Source of the DNA: CAIKKV01 sp044346855
GTDB lineage: Bacteria > Verrucomicrobiota > Kiritimatiellia > CAIKKV01
DNA length: 64,000 nucleotides
Reading direction: 5' to 3'
NCBI GenBank assembly: GCA_044346855.1
Contig: JBIIYJ010000001.1
Location: 20,310 to 84,309, forward strand
In this document: one piece after another, positions 51,899 through 60,885 of the stretch
Layout: each line of letters begins with the position of its first letter
Numbering within the stretch: position 1 is the first letter of the stretch
Notes under the pieces: generated by a model
Seen by the model: the letters and a program-made list of their open reading frames with translations, nothing else
Told to the model about the DNA's origin: nothing
Databases searched by the model: none
Made by a program: the position numbers and the translations under genes

Positions 51899-53413
51899 AT
51901 GTCGTCCGCCATCCCCAATCTGATTGTCATCTGCTCCGACCATCACCGCGCCTCGGCGTCGGGTTGCTACGGCAACCCGGTGGTCAGGACGCCGGCGCTG
52001 GACCGGCTGGCCGGCCAGGGGGTGCAGTTCAACCGGTGCTTCTCGCAGAATCCCGTCTGCGCGCCGGCACGCGGCTCCATCCTTACCGGCTGCAACTGCC
52101 ATCGTACCGGGATCCTCCGGAACGGAGTCTCCCTGCCGCGATCCATCCCGACCCTGGCCGATCTCTGGAAAGCCCGGGGCGCGGCAACCGCCTCCGTGGG
52201 AAAGCTTCACCTGACCCCGCAGCAGGAAGGCGTGGCCGAAGCCCCTTATTTCGGCTTCGACCGCGTCGAGCCCGTGGAGGACAACAGCGTCGGCCCCTAC
52301 CTCGACTGGGCGTTGAAGAACTACCCTGAACACGCGGGCTACCTGATCGGCACGCTCTTCAACATTCCCGCGAATCCGGACTACTGGAAAGGAAGGCGCG
52401 ACTTCCGGAACGAGGTGCAAGCCTGTCGGGCCGCCCACGTGCTGCCCCGCGAGATCAGCGCCACGTGCAACTGGGGCTTCGGCCACTATTCGCCCCTGCC
52501 CGAGGAAGCCCACAAGAACACGTGGATCACCGACCGCGCAACCGGCATCGTGAAAGGGCACGACACGGGCAAGCCCCTCTGCCTCTGGGTCGGATACGTG
52601 GACCCGCACAACCCGTTCGACCCGCCCGGCCGATTCCAGCGGATGTACGACCCGGACGCCGTCGACGCTCCCGTATACAGGCCCGGCGAGGAGGCGGGCT
52701 GGACGCCCCACCACAAGGCCCTTCACGCCTATACGGGCGCCTTCACGGACCGCGACTGGCGCGTGCTGCGTTCCCTTTTTTATGGTTCCGTAACGTTCAT
52801 GGACGAGCAGATCGGCCGCCTGCTGGCCGCCGTCGAGAGCCGGCTCGACATGTCCAATACGATCATCCTCTACCTGTCCGATCACGGGGACATTCTCGGC
52901 GACCACCGGATCATCGGCAAGAACTGCTACCACTACGACGGAGGCATCCGGGTGCCCCTGCTCGCGCGCTGGGACGGGCGCTGGAAGGCCGGCGTGAAGA
53001 CGGACGCGTTCGTGGAGCAGCCCGACATCGTGCCGACCCTCCTCCAGGCCTGCGGGCTGGACACGACGTCCTCCCTGCCGCCGGACGGCCTGTCCTTCGC
53101 CCCGGTGCTGGACGGCTCGTCGCAGGCCGGCCCGCGGGATCATGCCTTCATCGAGAGTTTCAGCGGGGCGCCCGAGGACAGGACCCCCGCCCCCGCCAAC
53201 TGGGCGCGCACCATCCGCACGGAGGGGTGGCGCGCCACGTTCTACCCCGGACCCGTCGGCGAGCTTTACGATCTGAGGAACGATCCCTGCGAAAGCGTCA
53301 ATCTCTTCGGCGACCCGCGCTTCGGCGGGGTGGTCGAGCAGCATCGCCGCATTCTCGTCGACCGGTTGACCCGTCTTGATTATCCGCTCCGTAAAACCCA
53401 CTACGCCGTCTGA
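51899..53413 (+). CDS. Sulfatase (S1 family)
   Basis: The product is 504 residues. The formylglycine site C54-A-P-A-R-G is a cysteine-type signature. Metal ligands appear in CSDHHRASASGCYG (D14, H15) and YLSDHGDILGDHRIIGK. LWVGYVDPHNPFDPP is typical. S1 enzymes remove sulfate esters from sugars. No signal peptide is seen, so it is probably cytoplasmic. No anSME or FGE maturase is in the window, so maturation must come from elsewhere. No Shine-Dalgarno sequence precedes the ATG. It lies 21 bases after the heparinase-like gene. Confidence 0.92.
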   Translation: MSSAIPNLIVICSDHHRASASGCYGNPVVRTPALDRLAGQGVQFNRCFSQNPVCAPARGSILTGCNCHRTGILRNGVSLPRSIPTLADLWKARGAATASVGKLHLTPQQEGVAEAPYFGFDRVEPVEDNSVGPYLDWALKNYPEHAGYLIGTLFNIPANPDYWKGRRDFRNEVQACRAAHVLPREISATCNWGFGHYSPLPEEAHKNTWITDRATGIVKGHDTGKPLCLWVGYVDPHNPFDPPGRFQRMYDPDAVDAPVYRPGEEAGWTPHHKALHAYTGAFTDRDWRVLRSLFYGSVTFMDEQIGRLLAAVESRLDMSNTIILYLSDHGDILGDHRIIGKNCYHYDGGIRVPLLARWDGRWKAGVKTDAFVEQPDIVPTLLQACGLDTTSSLPPDGLSFAPVLDGSSQAGPRDHAFIESFSGAPEDRTPAPANWARTIRTEGWRATFYPGPVGELYDLRNDPCESVNLFGDPRFGGVVEQHRRILVDRLTRLDYPLRKTHYAV

Positions 53414-53426
53414 GCAAGGAGTCATC

Positions 53427-53993
53427 ATGCTGACGTTCGAAGACACGCTCCCGCTTGCGACCAGAAACGGGCTCTCCCTTCCCGCCCGCCGGCTGACCCG
53501 GGCCGACGGTCCCGCCCTGGTTGTTTTCAACAACGCGCTGGGAGTCGAGTCCCGCCGGAAATTCACGCCCCACGCCTACGACGGGGCGACGATCGAAAAA
53601 ATGATGTCCCGCTCGGAGTCGGGCGACGACTACACGTTGGCCGCCTTCGACGGGCCGCTCCTGGCAGCCTATTTCTTCCTCTGGTATTTCAAACGGACGG
53701 TTCCCCTTCTGGGAATCGGAATGCGGGACGAATACCAGCACCAGGGGCTGGGCATCCAACTGATGAGGCACCTGATCGAAGCCGCCCGCGAAACGGACCG
53801 GGACGGGGTCGAATTGACCACCATGCTGGACAACCACAACGCCTTCGCGCTTTACCAGAAGTGCGGATTCAAGTATTACAAAAACGTGGAAAATGTCACA
53901 GGCGACGGCACGGTGGTAATCGAACGTGCCATGTTCCTGGCCTTGAAACCCGGGGCTGAACCCATGAAAGGCCGGCACCAACCGCCAGCCTGA
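53427..53993 (+). CDS. GNAT-family N-acetyltransferase
   Basis: The product is 188 residues. Acetyl-CoA binding motif A is seen as LLGIGMRDEYQHQGLGIQLMRHLIEAA, with the Q/R-x-x-G-x-G/A form (QHQGLGIQ), and motif B as NHNAFALYQKCGFKYYK. Members acetylate amines in sugars, peptides or antibiotics; here the substrate is unknown. AAGGAG precedes the ATG at 53427. It follows the sulfatase by 13 bases and is likely co-transcribed with it. An acetylated amino-sugar link to this region is inference only. Confidence 0.85.
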   Translation: MLTFEDTLPLATRNGLSLPARRLTRADGPALVVFNNALGVESRRKFTPHAYDGATIEKMMSRSESGDDYTLAAFDGPLLAAYFFLWYFKRTVPLLGIGMRDEYQHQGLGIQLMRHLIEAARETDRDGVELTTMLDNHNAFALYQKCGFKYYKNVENVTGDGTVVIERAMFLALKPGAEPMKGRHQPPA

Positions 53994-54021
53994 TCACTTT
54001 ATAACTTTTTCAGATATCCAC

Positions 54022-54049
54022 TTGCGAGCGCCTTCATTTCTGATATAGT
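54022..54049 (+). promoter_or_regulatory. Promoter of the symporter pair
   Basis: TTGCGA (54022-54027) and TATAGT (54044-54049) are 16 bases apart; TGA before the -10 makes it extended (TGATATAGT). The start near 54056 gives a leader of about 37 bases with GGAGGGG before the ATG at 54093. Confidence 0.55.
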
Positions 54050-54092
54050 AGCATCAATTTGTCGCTACAGATAGAAACAGTGGAGGGGCTTC

Positions 54093-54278
54093 ATGAATCT
54101 TGGTATCGGTGATCCGTGGGTATTGCTGGCTTATGTGCTATCCATTGGCAGCTCCCTGCTGTGCGTTGTCTACGGGATCGTCAATTGGAACAAGGGCGAT
54201 GAACCGGTGAAGCCGGAAGACGTCAAGTGGGCCACCGAAGAGAAGGCCGAAGTCGAAGAAGTCTCCAACCCTCGTTAA
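54093..54278 (+). CDS. Symporter small accessory protein
   Basis: The product is only 61 residues. It has one membrane helix (WVLLAYVLSIGSSLLCVVYGIVNW) and a short acidic tail rich in E, K and V. Small proteins of this layout are found directly before sodium:solute symporter genes in several bacteria and archaea and are named for that position. A strong ribosome site (GGAGGGG) and a promoter precede it; the symporter starts 15 bases after its stop. It probably stabilises or regulates the symporter. Confidence 0.82.
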   Translation: MNLGIGDPWVLLAYVLSIGSSLLCVVYGIVNWNKGDEPVKPEDVKWATEEKAEVEEVSNPR

Positions 54279-54293
54279 ACAAGGACATCCGCC

Positions 54294-56189
54294 ATGGATC
54301 TGTTCACTATCGTCGTCTTGCTCGCTTACCTCTTCCTGACCGGCTACCTCGGCTACCAGGGCTACCGGCAGACCAAAACAGCCACCGATTACCTGGTCGC
54401 TGGCCGCAATGCGAACCCGGTCATCATGGCCCTCTCCTACGGCGCCACCTTCATCAGCACCTCGGCCATCGTCGGATTCGGCGGCGTGGCGGCCAATTTC
54501 GGCATGGGGCTTCTGTGGCTGACCGTGCTCAACATCTTCGTGGGCATCTTCATCGCCTTCGTGTTCCTGGGCAACCCCACCCGGCGGATGGGCCACCACC
54601 TGGACGCGCATACGTTCCCCGAACTGATGGGCAAGCGCTACAACAGCCGCTTCATCCAGATCGCCTGCGCCCTCATCATCTTCTGCTTCATGCCCCTCTA
54701 CGCCATGGCCGTCATCATCGGCGGCGCCGAATTCATCGGCCCCATCTTCCACATCTCCTACGACGCCGCCCTCTACGTCTTCGCCTTCCTCGTCGCCGCC
54801 TACGTCATCGCCGGCGGATTGAAGGGCGTCATGCTCACCGACGCGCTCCAGGGCGCCATCATGCTGGTCGGCATGGTCTTCCTGCTGTTCGCCACCTACC
54901 ACACCCTCGGCGGCGTCGTTCCCGCCCACCAGGCGCTGACCGACCTCGGCGCCAAGGTCCCCGGGGGGCTGGCCGCCATCGGCCATAAGGGCTGGACGGC
55001 GATGCCCGCCTTCGGCTGGGCCGCCGCCGGAGCGACCGGGCCCGAGGCGATGAAGTACAACCTCTGGTGGATCATGGTCTCCACCATCGTCATGGGCGTA
55101 GGCATCGGCGTGCTGGCCCAGCCCCAGCTCATCGTGCGCTTCATGACGGTCAAGTCCAAGCAGGCCCTCAACCGCGGCGTCGCCGCCGGCGGCATCTTCA
55201 TCCTGTTCATGACCGGCGTCGCCTTCGTCGTCGGCGCTCTCTCGAATGTCTACTTCTCCAAGCATGAAGCGATCTCCTGCCGGATCATCAGCGACAGTGT
55301 CATGCTCGATCCCGGCGCCGACGGCAAGGGCAAACTGACCCTCGCGCCAGCCGATGCGCCCGAGGAAACGGCCAAGCGGTTCAAGGAATTCGTCTCCTAC
55401 CGCCTGCCCGGCGAAACGGACGAAGCGCCCCTTCACTATGTCCTCAAAACGCCCGGCATGGCCCTCGAGCACGGGACCGAAGGCAAACCGGATACGGTTA
55501 AGCCCGGCCTCATCGCCATCGCCCGCACGGTCACCGTCGGCACGGCCATGACCGGGAATACCGACACCATCATCCCCAGCTTCGTGAACAGCGCCATGCC
55601 GAAGTGGTTCGGCGTGCTCTTCCTCATGACCCTGCTGTCGGCCGCCATGAGCACGCTCTCGAGCCAGTTCCACACCATGGGAACGGCGATCGGCCGCGAC
55701 ATCTTCGAGACCGTGACAGGCGGCCACTCCTCCCGCTCCGTGCTCATCACCCGCCTCGGCATCGTCGTCGGCATCATCACGGCTATCATCCTGGGCAAGT
55801 ACGTGCGCGGAAACATCATCGCCATCGCCACGGCCGTCTTCTTCGGCCTCTGCGCCGCCTCGTTCCTGCCGGCCTTCCTCACGGGCCTCTTCTGGCGCCG
55901 CATGACCCGCTCCGCCGCCATCGCCTCGATCCTCGTCGGTTTCCTCTCCAGCGCCGCCTGGTCCATCTTCGTCAACGGCAAGACCGCCGCCGCCCTGGGG
56001 CTCTGCAAGTCCCTCGTCGGCCGCGACACGATCCTCACCGCCGCCTGCAGCCCCACCTGGGCCGTCGTCGACCCGCTCATCGTGGCCCTGCCGCTCTCCT
56101 TCCTGACGGCCATCGTCGTGGCGCTGCTCACCAAGCCCATGAAACCCGACTACGTCCGCTACTGCTTTGGCGGAACCAAGCCGGAGTAA
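54294..56189 (+). CDS. Sodium:solute symporter (SSS family)
   Basis: The product is 631 residues with about 13 membrane helices. The opening MDLFTIVVLLAYLFLTGYLGYQGYRQTKTATDYLVAGRN is typical SSS, as is SYGATFISTSAIVGFGGVAANFG, which carries residues of the sodium sites. A polar insert of about 100 residues lies near 325-425 between membrane segments. Late helices (FGVLFLMTLLSAAMSTLSSQFHTMGTAIGRD) match. The solute is not predictable; sugars, organic acids or sialic acid are all possible. AAGGA precedes the ATG. It likely works with the small partner at 54093. Confidence 0.93.
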   Translation: MDLFTIVVLLAYLFLTGYLGYQGYRQTKTATDYLVAGRNANPVIMALSYGATFISTSAIVGFGGVAANFGMGLLWLTVLNIFVGIFIAFVFLGNPTRRMGHHLDAHTFPELMGKRYNSRFIQIACALIIFCFMPLYAMAVIIGGAEFIGPIFHISYDAALYVFAFLVAAYVIAGGLKGVMLTDALQGAIMLVGMVFLLFATYHTLGGVVPAHQALTDLGAKVPGGLAAIGHKGWTAMPAFGWAAAGATGPEAMKYNLWWIMVSTIVMGVGIGVLAQPQLIVRFMTVKSKQALNRGVAAGGIFILFMTGVAFVVGALSNVYFSKHEAISCRIISDSVMLDPGADGKGKLTLAPADAPEETAKRFKEFVSYRLPGETDEAPLHYVLKTPGMALEHGTEGKPDTVKPGLIAIARTVTVGTAMTGNTDTIIPSFVNSAMPKWFGVLFLMTLLSAAMSTLSSQFHTMGTAIGRDIFETVTGGHSSRSVLITRLGIVVGIITAIILGKYVRGNIIAIATAVFFGLCAASFLPAFLTGLFWRRMTRSAAIASILVGFLSSAAWSIFVNGKTAAALGLCKSLVGRDTILTAACSPTWAVVDPLIVALPLSFLTAIVVALLTKPMKPDYVRYCFGGTKPE

Positions 56190-56217
56190 AAAGGGTTCAG
56201 GGTTCGGGGTCATGCAG

Positions 56218-56250
56218 AGATAGGTCCTATAGGTCTTATAGGACCTATCT
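56218..56250. repeat. Perfect 14-base hairpin with CCTATA words
   Basis: AGATAGGTCCTATA and TATAGGACCTATCT are exact complements separated by GGTCT. The stem ends in TTTC, so it may act as a terminator for the symporter operon, but the sequence also resembles the GCCTATA repeats at 35527. It could be a small dispersed intergenic element. Confidence 0.75.
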
Positions 56251-56266
56251 TTCAGCCCAATGAGCC

Positions 56267-56295
56267 TTTTCAAACAAGAGGCGCTGGGTTATGAT
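56267..56295 (+). promoter_or_regulatory. Promoter for a leaderless GH20-like mRNA
   Basis: TTTTCA (56267-56272, four of six) and TATGAT (56290-56295, five of six) are 17 bases apart. The predicted start, seven bases after the -10, is the A of the ATG at 56302. No Shine-Dalgarno sequence is present. Confidence 0.45.
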
Positions 56296-56301
56296 GCGGC
56301 C

Positions 56302-58320
56302 ATGAAAAACAACCGCGCGGCGGCCGAGCCCCTCCTGCTTCCCAAACCCCAATCCCTGACGCGCGGCGCCGGCGCCTTTCGGCTTCCGAAAAAACCCGAG
56401 CTCGAACTCGGGCGCGATGCCGTCGACCTGGCCGAGGTGCTGCTTCCGGAGTGGCCGCAGGACCAGCCCGAGCCGGTTATCGCCTTCCTGGAGGAGCCCG
56501 GCTTTTTCTTCCAACTCGGCGCGCCCGTAAAGTCGCCCCGCCTGCCCGAGTCGCGCCAGGCCTTCACCCTCGTCGTCACCCCAAAAGGCATCTCGGCACG
56601 CGCGCGGACCTATCCCGGCCTGCTCTATGCCTGGCAGGCGCTCAAGCAACTGATCCGCCAATACGGCGCCGCGATCCCGTCCGTCACGATCCGGGACTGG
56701 CCCGACCTCGACTGGCGCGTCTACCACCTCGATCTCAAGGGGACCCGGCGCCGCTTTGAGAACATGCTCGCCATTCTCCCGGAACTGGCGGAATTCAGGA
56801 TCAACGCCATCGTCGCGGAATATGAGGACGCCGTCCGCCTCGACCGCCATCCCGACATCGCCACGCCGGAGGCGCTCACGCCCACCCAGGTCCGCGCCTA
56901 CGTCGCGGAAGCCGCCCGCTTCGGCATCACCGTCATCCCCCTGGTCCAGACCCTCGGCCACCTCCAGTACCTGCTCTCCAAACCCGCCTACGCCCGGCTG
57001 CGCGAAGAGCCCTCCGACCCCTCCGAGGCCTGCTCCTCCCACCCCGACACCTGGCCGCTGATCCGGGACTTCATCGACGAACTGATCGACATGCACCCCG
57101 GCGTCCCCTACCTGCACGTGGGGCTGGATGAAACCGCCCGCGTCGGAACCTGCCCCCGCTGCCTGAAGATCCTCGCCGGGAAACCCCGCATCAACCGCTA
57201 CCTCGACTGGGTGGACAAGGTCTCCGCCTATTGCCTCGAACGCGGGGTCACCCCCATCCTGTGGGGCGACATCATCGCCAAGGAATTGAACCCGGCCCTC
57301 GCCCGCCGCCTGCCCCGCGAGGCCATCTACGGCGACTGGGGCTACCTCGAAACAGGGGCGCTGCATTTCTCGCTCCGCCGCTTCAAGGGCGGCCTCATCA
57401 GCCGCGAATGGCTCAAGCGCCCCGAGGGGCGGATCGACCTGCTGCCCCGACTCGGCTTCCCGGGGAAGGCCCGCTATTTCGAGGATCTCGAATCCGCCGA
57501 CCGGCGCCTCCTGGCCCCCTTCATGCGGAACCCCGAGGCGCCCCAATGGGTGCCCAGCGACGCGATTCCCGCCGCCTTCACCCGCTTCGGCCTCTCCCTC
57601 GGCGTGGTCAGCGGCATCCGCGTCTCGTTCCACGGCTCCCTGGCGCCCCGCTTCATCACCGGCCAGCTCAACACGATCCAGGCCGCCGAAGCCTGCAAGA
57701 AAAACAAGGGCCTCATGCTCTTCGGGTCCAGCTGGTCGCGCGGCCACAGCCTCGCCCGCACCAACGCCCATCCCGAACTCGACTGGTACGGCATCGCCAC
57801 CCTCGGCGCCGCCGGCTGGTCCCGCTTCGGCGATTCCGACCTGCGCGAGTTCGACCGCCGCTTCGCCTTCCACTTCTTCGGCCTGCCCGACGGCGAAATC
57901 GGGGACATCCTCTTCCTTCACGAGCGAACCGCCCCGCGCGCCGATCACATGCTGGAAAACTACATGCCCGTGGTGATCGAGCGGCTCAACGCCCTGCGCC
58001 CCGCCGTTGTGCGCAACCGGCCCCGCTTCGACCTTCTGCGGACCGTCTGCCAGGCGCAGCAACTCCAGTTCCGCGCGCAGTTCGCCCTGCTGGAAATCGA
58101 ATATTTCTACACCAACTGGCAGCGCGCCGCGCCGGCCTTCCGCCGCCGGATCCTGGCGGATTGCCGGGCCGTGGAAAAAGACATCAACGCGGCCAAGCCC
58201 GCCCTCGTCAAATGCTACGCCGCCACGATCCTCCCCCGCGATGCCGCCGAACTGGCCGACGCCCAGCTGAATTACTTCCGGGATGTCATGCTGGCCATGG
58301 CCGGGAAGATGAAAGCCTAA
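56302..58320 (+). CDS. GH20-like beta-N-acetylhexosaminidase
   Basis: The product is 672 residues. An N-terminal domain like that of GH20 precedes the TIM barrel. SVTIRDWPDLDWRVYHLDLKG opens the catalytic domain, and VIPLVQTLGHLQYLL is the conserved strand. The D276-E277 pair lies in YLHVGLDETARVG, the catalytic acid pair. GH20 enzymes remove terminal N-acetylhexosamine via substrate assistance. The usual GGDE is LDE here, so this is a divergent member. No signal peptide is seen. It opens a plus-strand run with a sulfatase, a transporter, a nitroreductase and a nucleoside hydrolase. Confidence 0.78.
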   Translation: MKNNRAAAEPLLLPKPQSLTRGAGAFRLPKKPELELGRDAVDLAEVLLPEWPQDQPEPVIAFLEEPGFFFQLGAPVKSPRLPESRQAFTLVVTPKGISARARTYPGLLYAWQALKQLIRQYGAAIPSVTIRDWPDLDWRVYHLDLKGTRRRFENMLAILPELAEFRINAIVAEYEDAVRLDRHPDIATPEALTPTQVRAYVAEAARFGITVIPLVQTLGHLQYLLSKPAYARLREEPSDPSEACSSHPDTWPLIRDFIDELIDMHPGVPYLHVGLDETARVGTCPRCLKILAGKPRINRYLDWVDKVSAYCLERGVTPILWGDIIAKELNPALARRLPREAIYGDWGYLETGALHFSLRRFKGGLISREWLKRPEGRIDLLPRLGFPGKARYFEDLESADRRLLAPFMRNPEAPQWVPSDAIPAAFTRFGLSLGVVSGIRVSFHGSLAPRFITGQLNTIQAAEACKKNKGLMLFGSSWSRGHSLARTNAHPELDWYGIATLGAAGWSRFGDSDLREFDRRFAFHFFGLPDGEIGDILFLHERTAPRADHMLENYMPVVIERLNALRPAVVRNRPRFDLLRTVCQAQQLQFRAQFALLEIEYFYTNWQRAAPAFRRRILADCRAVEKDINAAKPALVKCYAATILPRDAAELADAQLNYFRDVMLAMAGKMKA

Positions 58321-58370
58321 CGGCGCGAAACGCCATTGCGTTCACGGCGGAAACGCTTTATTTTGATGGC

Positions 58371-59783
58371 ATGACAACGCGCCCCGACATCCTTTTCATC
58401 ATGACCGACCACACCTCCGCCCGCGCTCTGGCCAGCGGAACAGGCTGCCGGACTCCCAACCTGGATGCCCTGGCCGCGGACGGCCGCACGTTCAACCGCT
58501 GCTACACGACCCACGCCATCTGCTCGCCTGCCCGCGCCTCGCTCATGACGGGAACCTATCCCTCAACGCACGGCATCTGGGACTGCACCCACACCCAGCC
58601 CAAAAACTGGGTCCGCCTGCTCCCCGGCCAGCCCCCGTTTTTCTCCTCCTACCTGGCCGAGGCCGGCTACCGCACCGGCTATTTCGGCAAATGGCACGTG
58701 GAGCCGACCGGCAAGCTCGAGAATTTCGGCTGGCAGGAATACGACCACACGTCCAGCGCCGGCCTGAAAGCCGACCCGACCCGCCCCCAGGTCTCCCTGC
58801 CCAAGGAGGGCTACCGCGACTACCGCCCCGCCGGCGTCTGCACGACGCCCGACCCCCGCCACCCGGCCTTCGAGCGGGGCATCGACTTCATCCGCCGCGC
58901 GGCCGCCTCCGAGACCCCCTTCTGCTGCTTCGTCTCCGCCTCGGAACCCCACGACCCCTATATTGCCCCGGAAGCCTTCCTCAACCTGTACAACCTGGAC
59001 ACGATCCCCCTCAGCCCCAGCCTGCACGACGACAACGCCGACAAGCCCGAAGTCGTCCGCCGCATGCACGCCATCTGGGAAGGGCTCTCGGATGCCGACT
59101 GGCGCCGCCTCACCGCTTCCTACTGGTCCCTCATCTCGTTCCTCGACGCCGAGGTCGGCCGCCTGATCCGCGCGCTCAAGGAGTCCGGCCGCTACGACAA
59201 CACCATCATCGTCTTCACCAGCGACCATGGCGACATGATGGGCGCCCACGGCCTTTGCGCCAAGGGGGTGGGAACGGCCTACGAGGAAGTCTACAACATC
59301 CCCCTCATCCTGCGCGCGCCCGGCGCGCGCACGGGCGTGGCCGACGGCGACAGCGTCGTCAGCATGGTGGACCTGGGCCCCACCCTTCTGGACCTGTGCC
59401 TGGCCCGGGACCTGCCCGGCGCCCAGGGCCGCAGCCTCAAGCCCGTTCTCGAGGACCGGCACAATCCGGCCGACTGGCGCGAGGCCTACGCCGAATTCTA
59501 CGGCCAGCGGTATGTCTACACGCAGCGGCTGACCTGGCACGGCGACTGGAAATATGTCTTTTCCCCGGGCGGGTGCGACGAACTGTACAACCTGGTCGAG
59601 GACCCGTTCGAACGACGCAACCTGGCGGCCGACCCCGCCTTCCGGCCCGTCCTGCTGGACATGTGCCGCCGCATGTGGCGGAAGGCGAAAACCATCGGCG
59701 ACGAGTCGCTGACCAACGCCCATTACGCCCTGCTGAGGACCGCGCCCATCGGCCCCCTGTCGGCCGGGGAGGCGCTGTCGTGA
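58371..59783 (+). CDS. Sulfatase (S1 family)
   Basis: The product is 470 residues. The formylglycine site is C51-S-P-A-R-A. Metal ligands lie in MTDHTSARAL and FTSDHGDMMGAHGLCAKG. SASEPHDPYIAPEAF is the family's mid-region. It is diverged from the sulfatase at 51899 and likely has a different regiospecificity. There is no signal peptide and no Shine-Dalgarno sequence; weak TTGCGT and TATTTT (58336-58364) are 17 bases apart and would start transcription at the ATG. It overlaps the EamA gene (GTGA). Confidence 0.92.
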   Translation: MTTRPDILFIMTDHTSARALASGTGCRTPNLDALAADGRTFNRCYTTHAICSPARASLMTGTYPSTHGIWDCTHTQPKNWVRLLPGQPPFFSSYLAEAGYRTGYFGKWHVEPTGKLENFGWQEYDHTSSAGLKADPTRPQVSLPKEGYRDYRPAGVCTTPDPRHPAFERGIDFIRRAAASETPFCCFVSASEPHDPYIAPEAFLNLYNLDTIPLSPSLHDDNADKPEVVRRMHAIWEGLSDADWRRLTASYWSLISFLDAEVGRLIRALKESGRYDNTIIVFTSDHGDMMGAHGLCAKGVGTAYEEVYNIPLILRAPGARTGVADGDSVVSMVDLGPTLLDLCLARDLPGAQGRSLKPVLEDRHNPADWREAYAEFYGQRYVYTQRLTWHGDWKYVFSPGGCDELYNLVEDPFERRNLAADPAFRPVLLDMCRRMWRKAKTIGDESLTNAHYALLRTAPIGPLSAGEALS

Positions 59784-60202
59784 CCTGGCAGTTCTGGGCA
59801 GTTTTATCGGCCGCGTTCGCGGCCCTCACAGCGATCCTGGCCAAGGTGGGCATCCAGGGCATGAATTCGGACTTCGCCACCCTGATCCGGACGATCGTCA
59901 TCCTGGCGGCGCTGGCGCTGTTCGTCCTGGCCACGAGACAATATCAAAGCCTCGCCTCGATCTCCCCCCGCAGCCTGGTGTTCCTGGTGCTGTCCGGACT
60001 GGCGACCGGCGCCTCCTGGGTGTGCTACTTCCGCGCGCTGAAGCTAGGCAAGGCCTCCCTGGTCGCCCCGGTCGACAAGCTCAGCGTCGTCCTGGTCGCC
60101 GTGCTGGGCGTCCTTTTCCTGGGCGAAAAACTGGCGCCCCGCAATTGGGTTGGAATCCTCCTGATCGCCCTCGGGGCCGCCCTTGTCGCATGGAAACGTT
60201 GA
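59780..60202 (+). CDS. Small EamA-family transporter
   Basis: The product is 140 residues with about five membrane helices (WQFWAVLSAAFAALTAILAKVG, LIRTIVILAALALFVLAT, SLVFLVLSGLATGASWVCYF and WVGILLIALGAALVAW). One EamA unit rather than the usual two means it likely works as a dimer. GTG start overlaps the sulfatase stop; GGGGAGG lies upstream. The ALKLGKASLVAPVDKLSVVLVAVLGVLFLGEKL segment is the typical EamA end. It could export a metabolite from this pathway. Confidence 0.88.
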   Translation: MTWQFWAVLSAAFAALTAILAKVGIQGMNSDFATLIRTIVILAALALFVLATRQYQSLASISPRSLVFLVLSGLATGASWVCYFRALKLGKASLVAPVDKLSVVLVAVLGVLFLGEKLAPRNWVGILLIALGAALVAWKR

Positions 60203-60221
60203 ACCTGAAAGGACAATGCCG

Positions 60222-60866
60222 ATGAAAAAGCTGATTGCTGGAATCCTGCTGACCGCCATGGCCGCCGGCGCCGGGGCCCTCGAACTGAAGGACAAGACCC
60301 TCCCCGCACCCCGCAAGGACGGCGGCAAGCCCGTCATGAACGCGCTGGCCGAACGCCGGTCGCTCCGCGAATTCAGCCCCCGGAAACTGGAGCTCCAGGT
60401 CCTTTCCGACCTGCTCTGGGCCGCCAACGGAATCAACCGCGACAGCGGCATGCGCACCGCCCCGTCCACCATGAACTGGCAGGAAATCGAGGTTTACGCC
60501 GTCCTCGAGGAAGGCGCCTTTCTCTACGACCCCAAGGCCAACACGCTGAAGGCCGCGATGGACGGCGACCTGCGCAAACTGACCGGACTGCAGGACTTCG
60601 CCGCCACCGCGCCGCTCAACCTCGTTTTCGTGGCCGACACGGCCCGGATGAAGGGCGCGCAGCTGGTCGACCTGGAAAAATGGTCCTACGCCGACGCCGG
60701 CTTCGTGAGCCAGAACGTGTACCTGTTTTGCGCTTCCGAGGGGCTGGCCACCGTCGTGCGGGGCCTGCTCAACCACAAGGCGCTGGCCGAAGCCATGAAA
60801 CTTCCCGAGTCGAAAAAAGTCATTTTCGCCCAGACGGTCGGCTATCCCGCGGACCCCAAACCCTGA
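60222..60866 (+). CDS. Exported SagB/ThcOx-type nitroreductase
   Basis: The product is 214 residues with a signal peptide (KLIAGILLTAMAAGAGALEL). The nitroreductase core has ALAERRSLREFSPRKLELQVLSDLLWAANGINR, in which RRSLREF binds FMN phosphate, and VSQNVYLFCASEGLATVVRG. Most nitroreductases are cytoplasmic; export here is unusual and means FMN must be carried by twin-arginine or other means, or loaded outside. No twin-arginine motif is seen. The ATG at 60222 is nine bases from AAAGGA; ATG at 60216 is an alternative. Confidence 0.8.
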   Translation: MKKLIAGILLTAMAAGAGALELKDKTLPAPRKDGGKPVMNALAERRSLREFSPRKLELQVLSDLLWAANGINRDSGMRTAPSTMNWQEIEVYAVLEEGAFLYDPKANTLKAAMDGDLRKLTGLQDFAATAPLNLVFVADTARMKGAQLVDLEKWSYADAGFVSQNVYLFCASEGLATVVRGLLNHKALAEAMKLPESKKVIFAQTVGYPADPKP

Positions 60867-60885
60867 ACGACGGCAGGACCCGACC

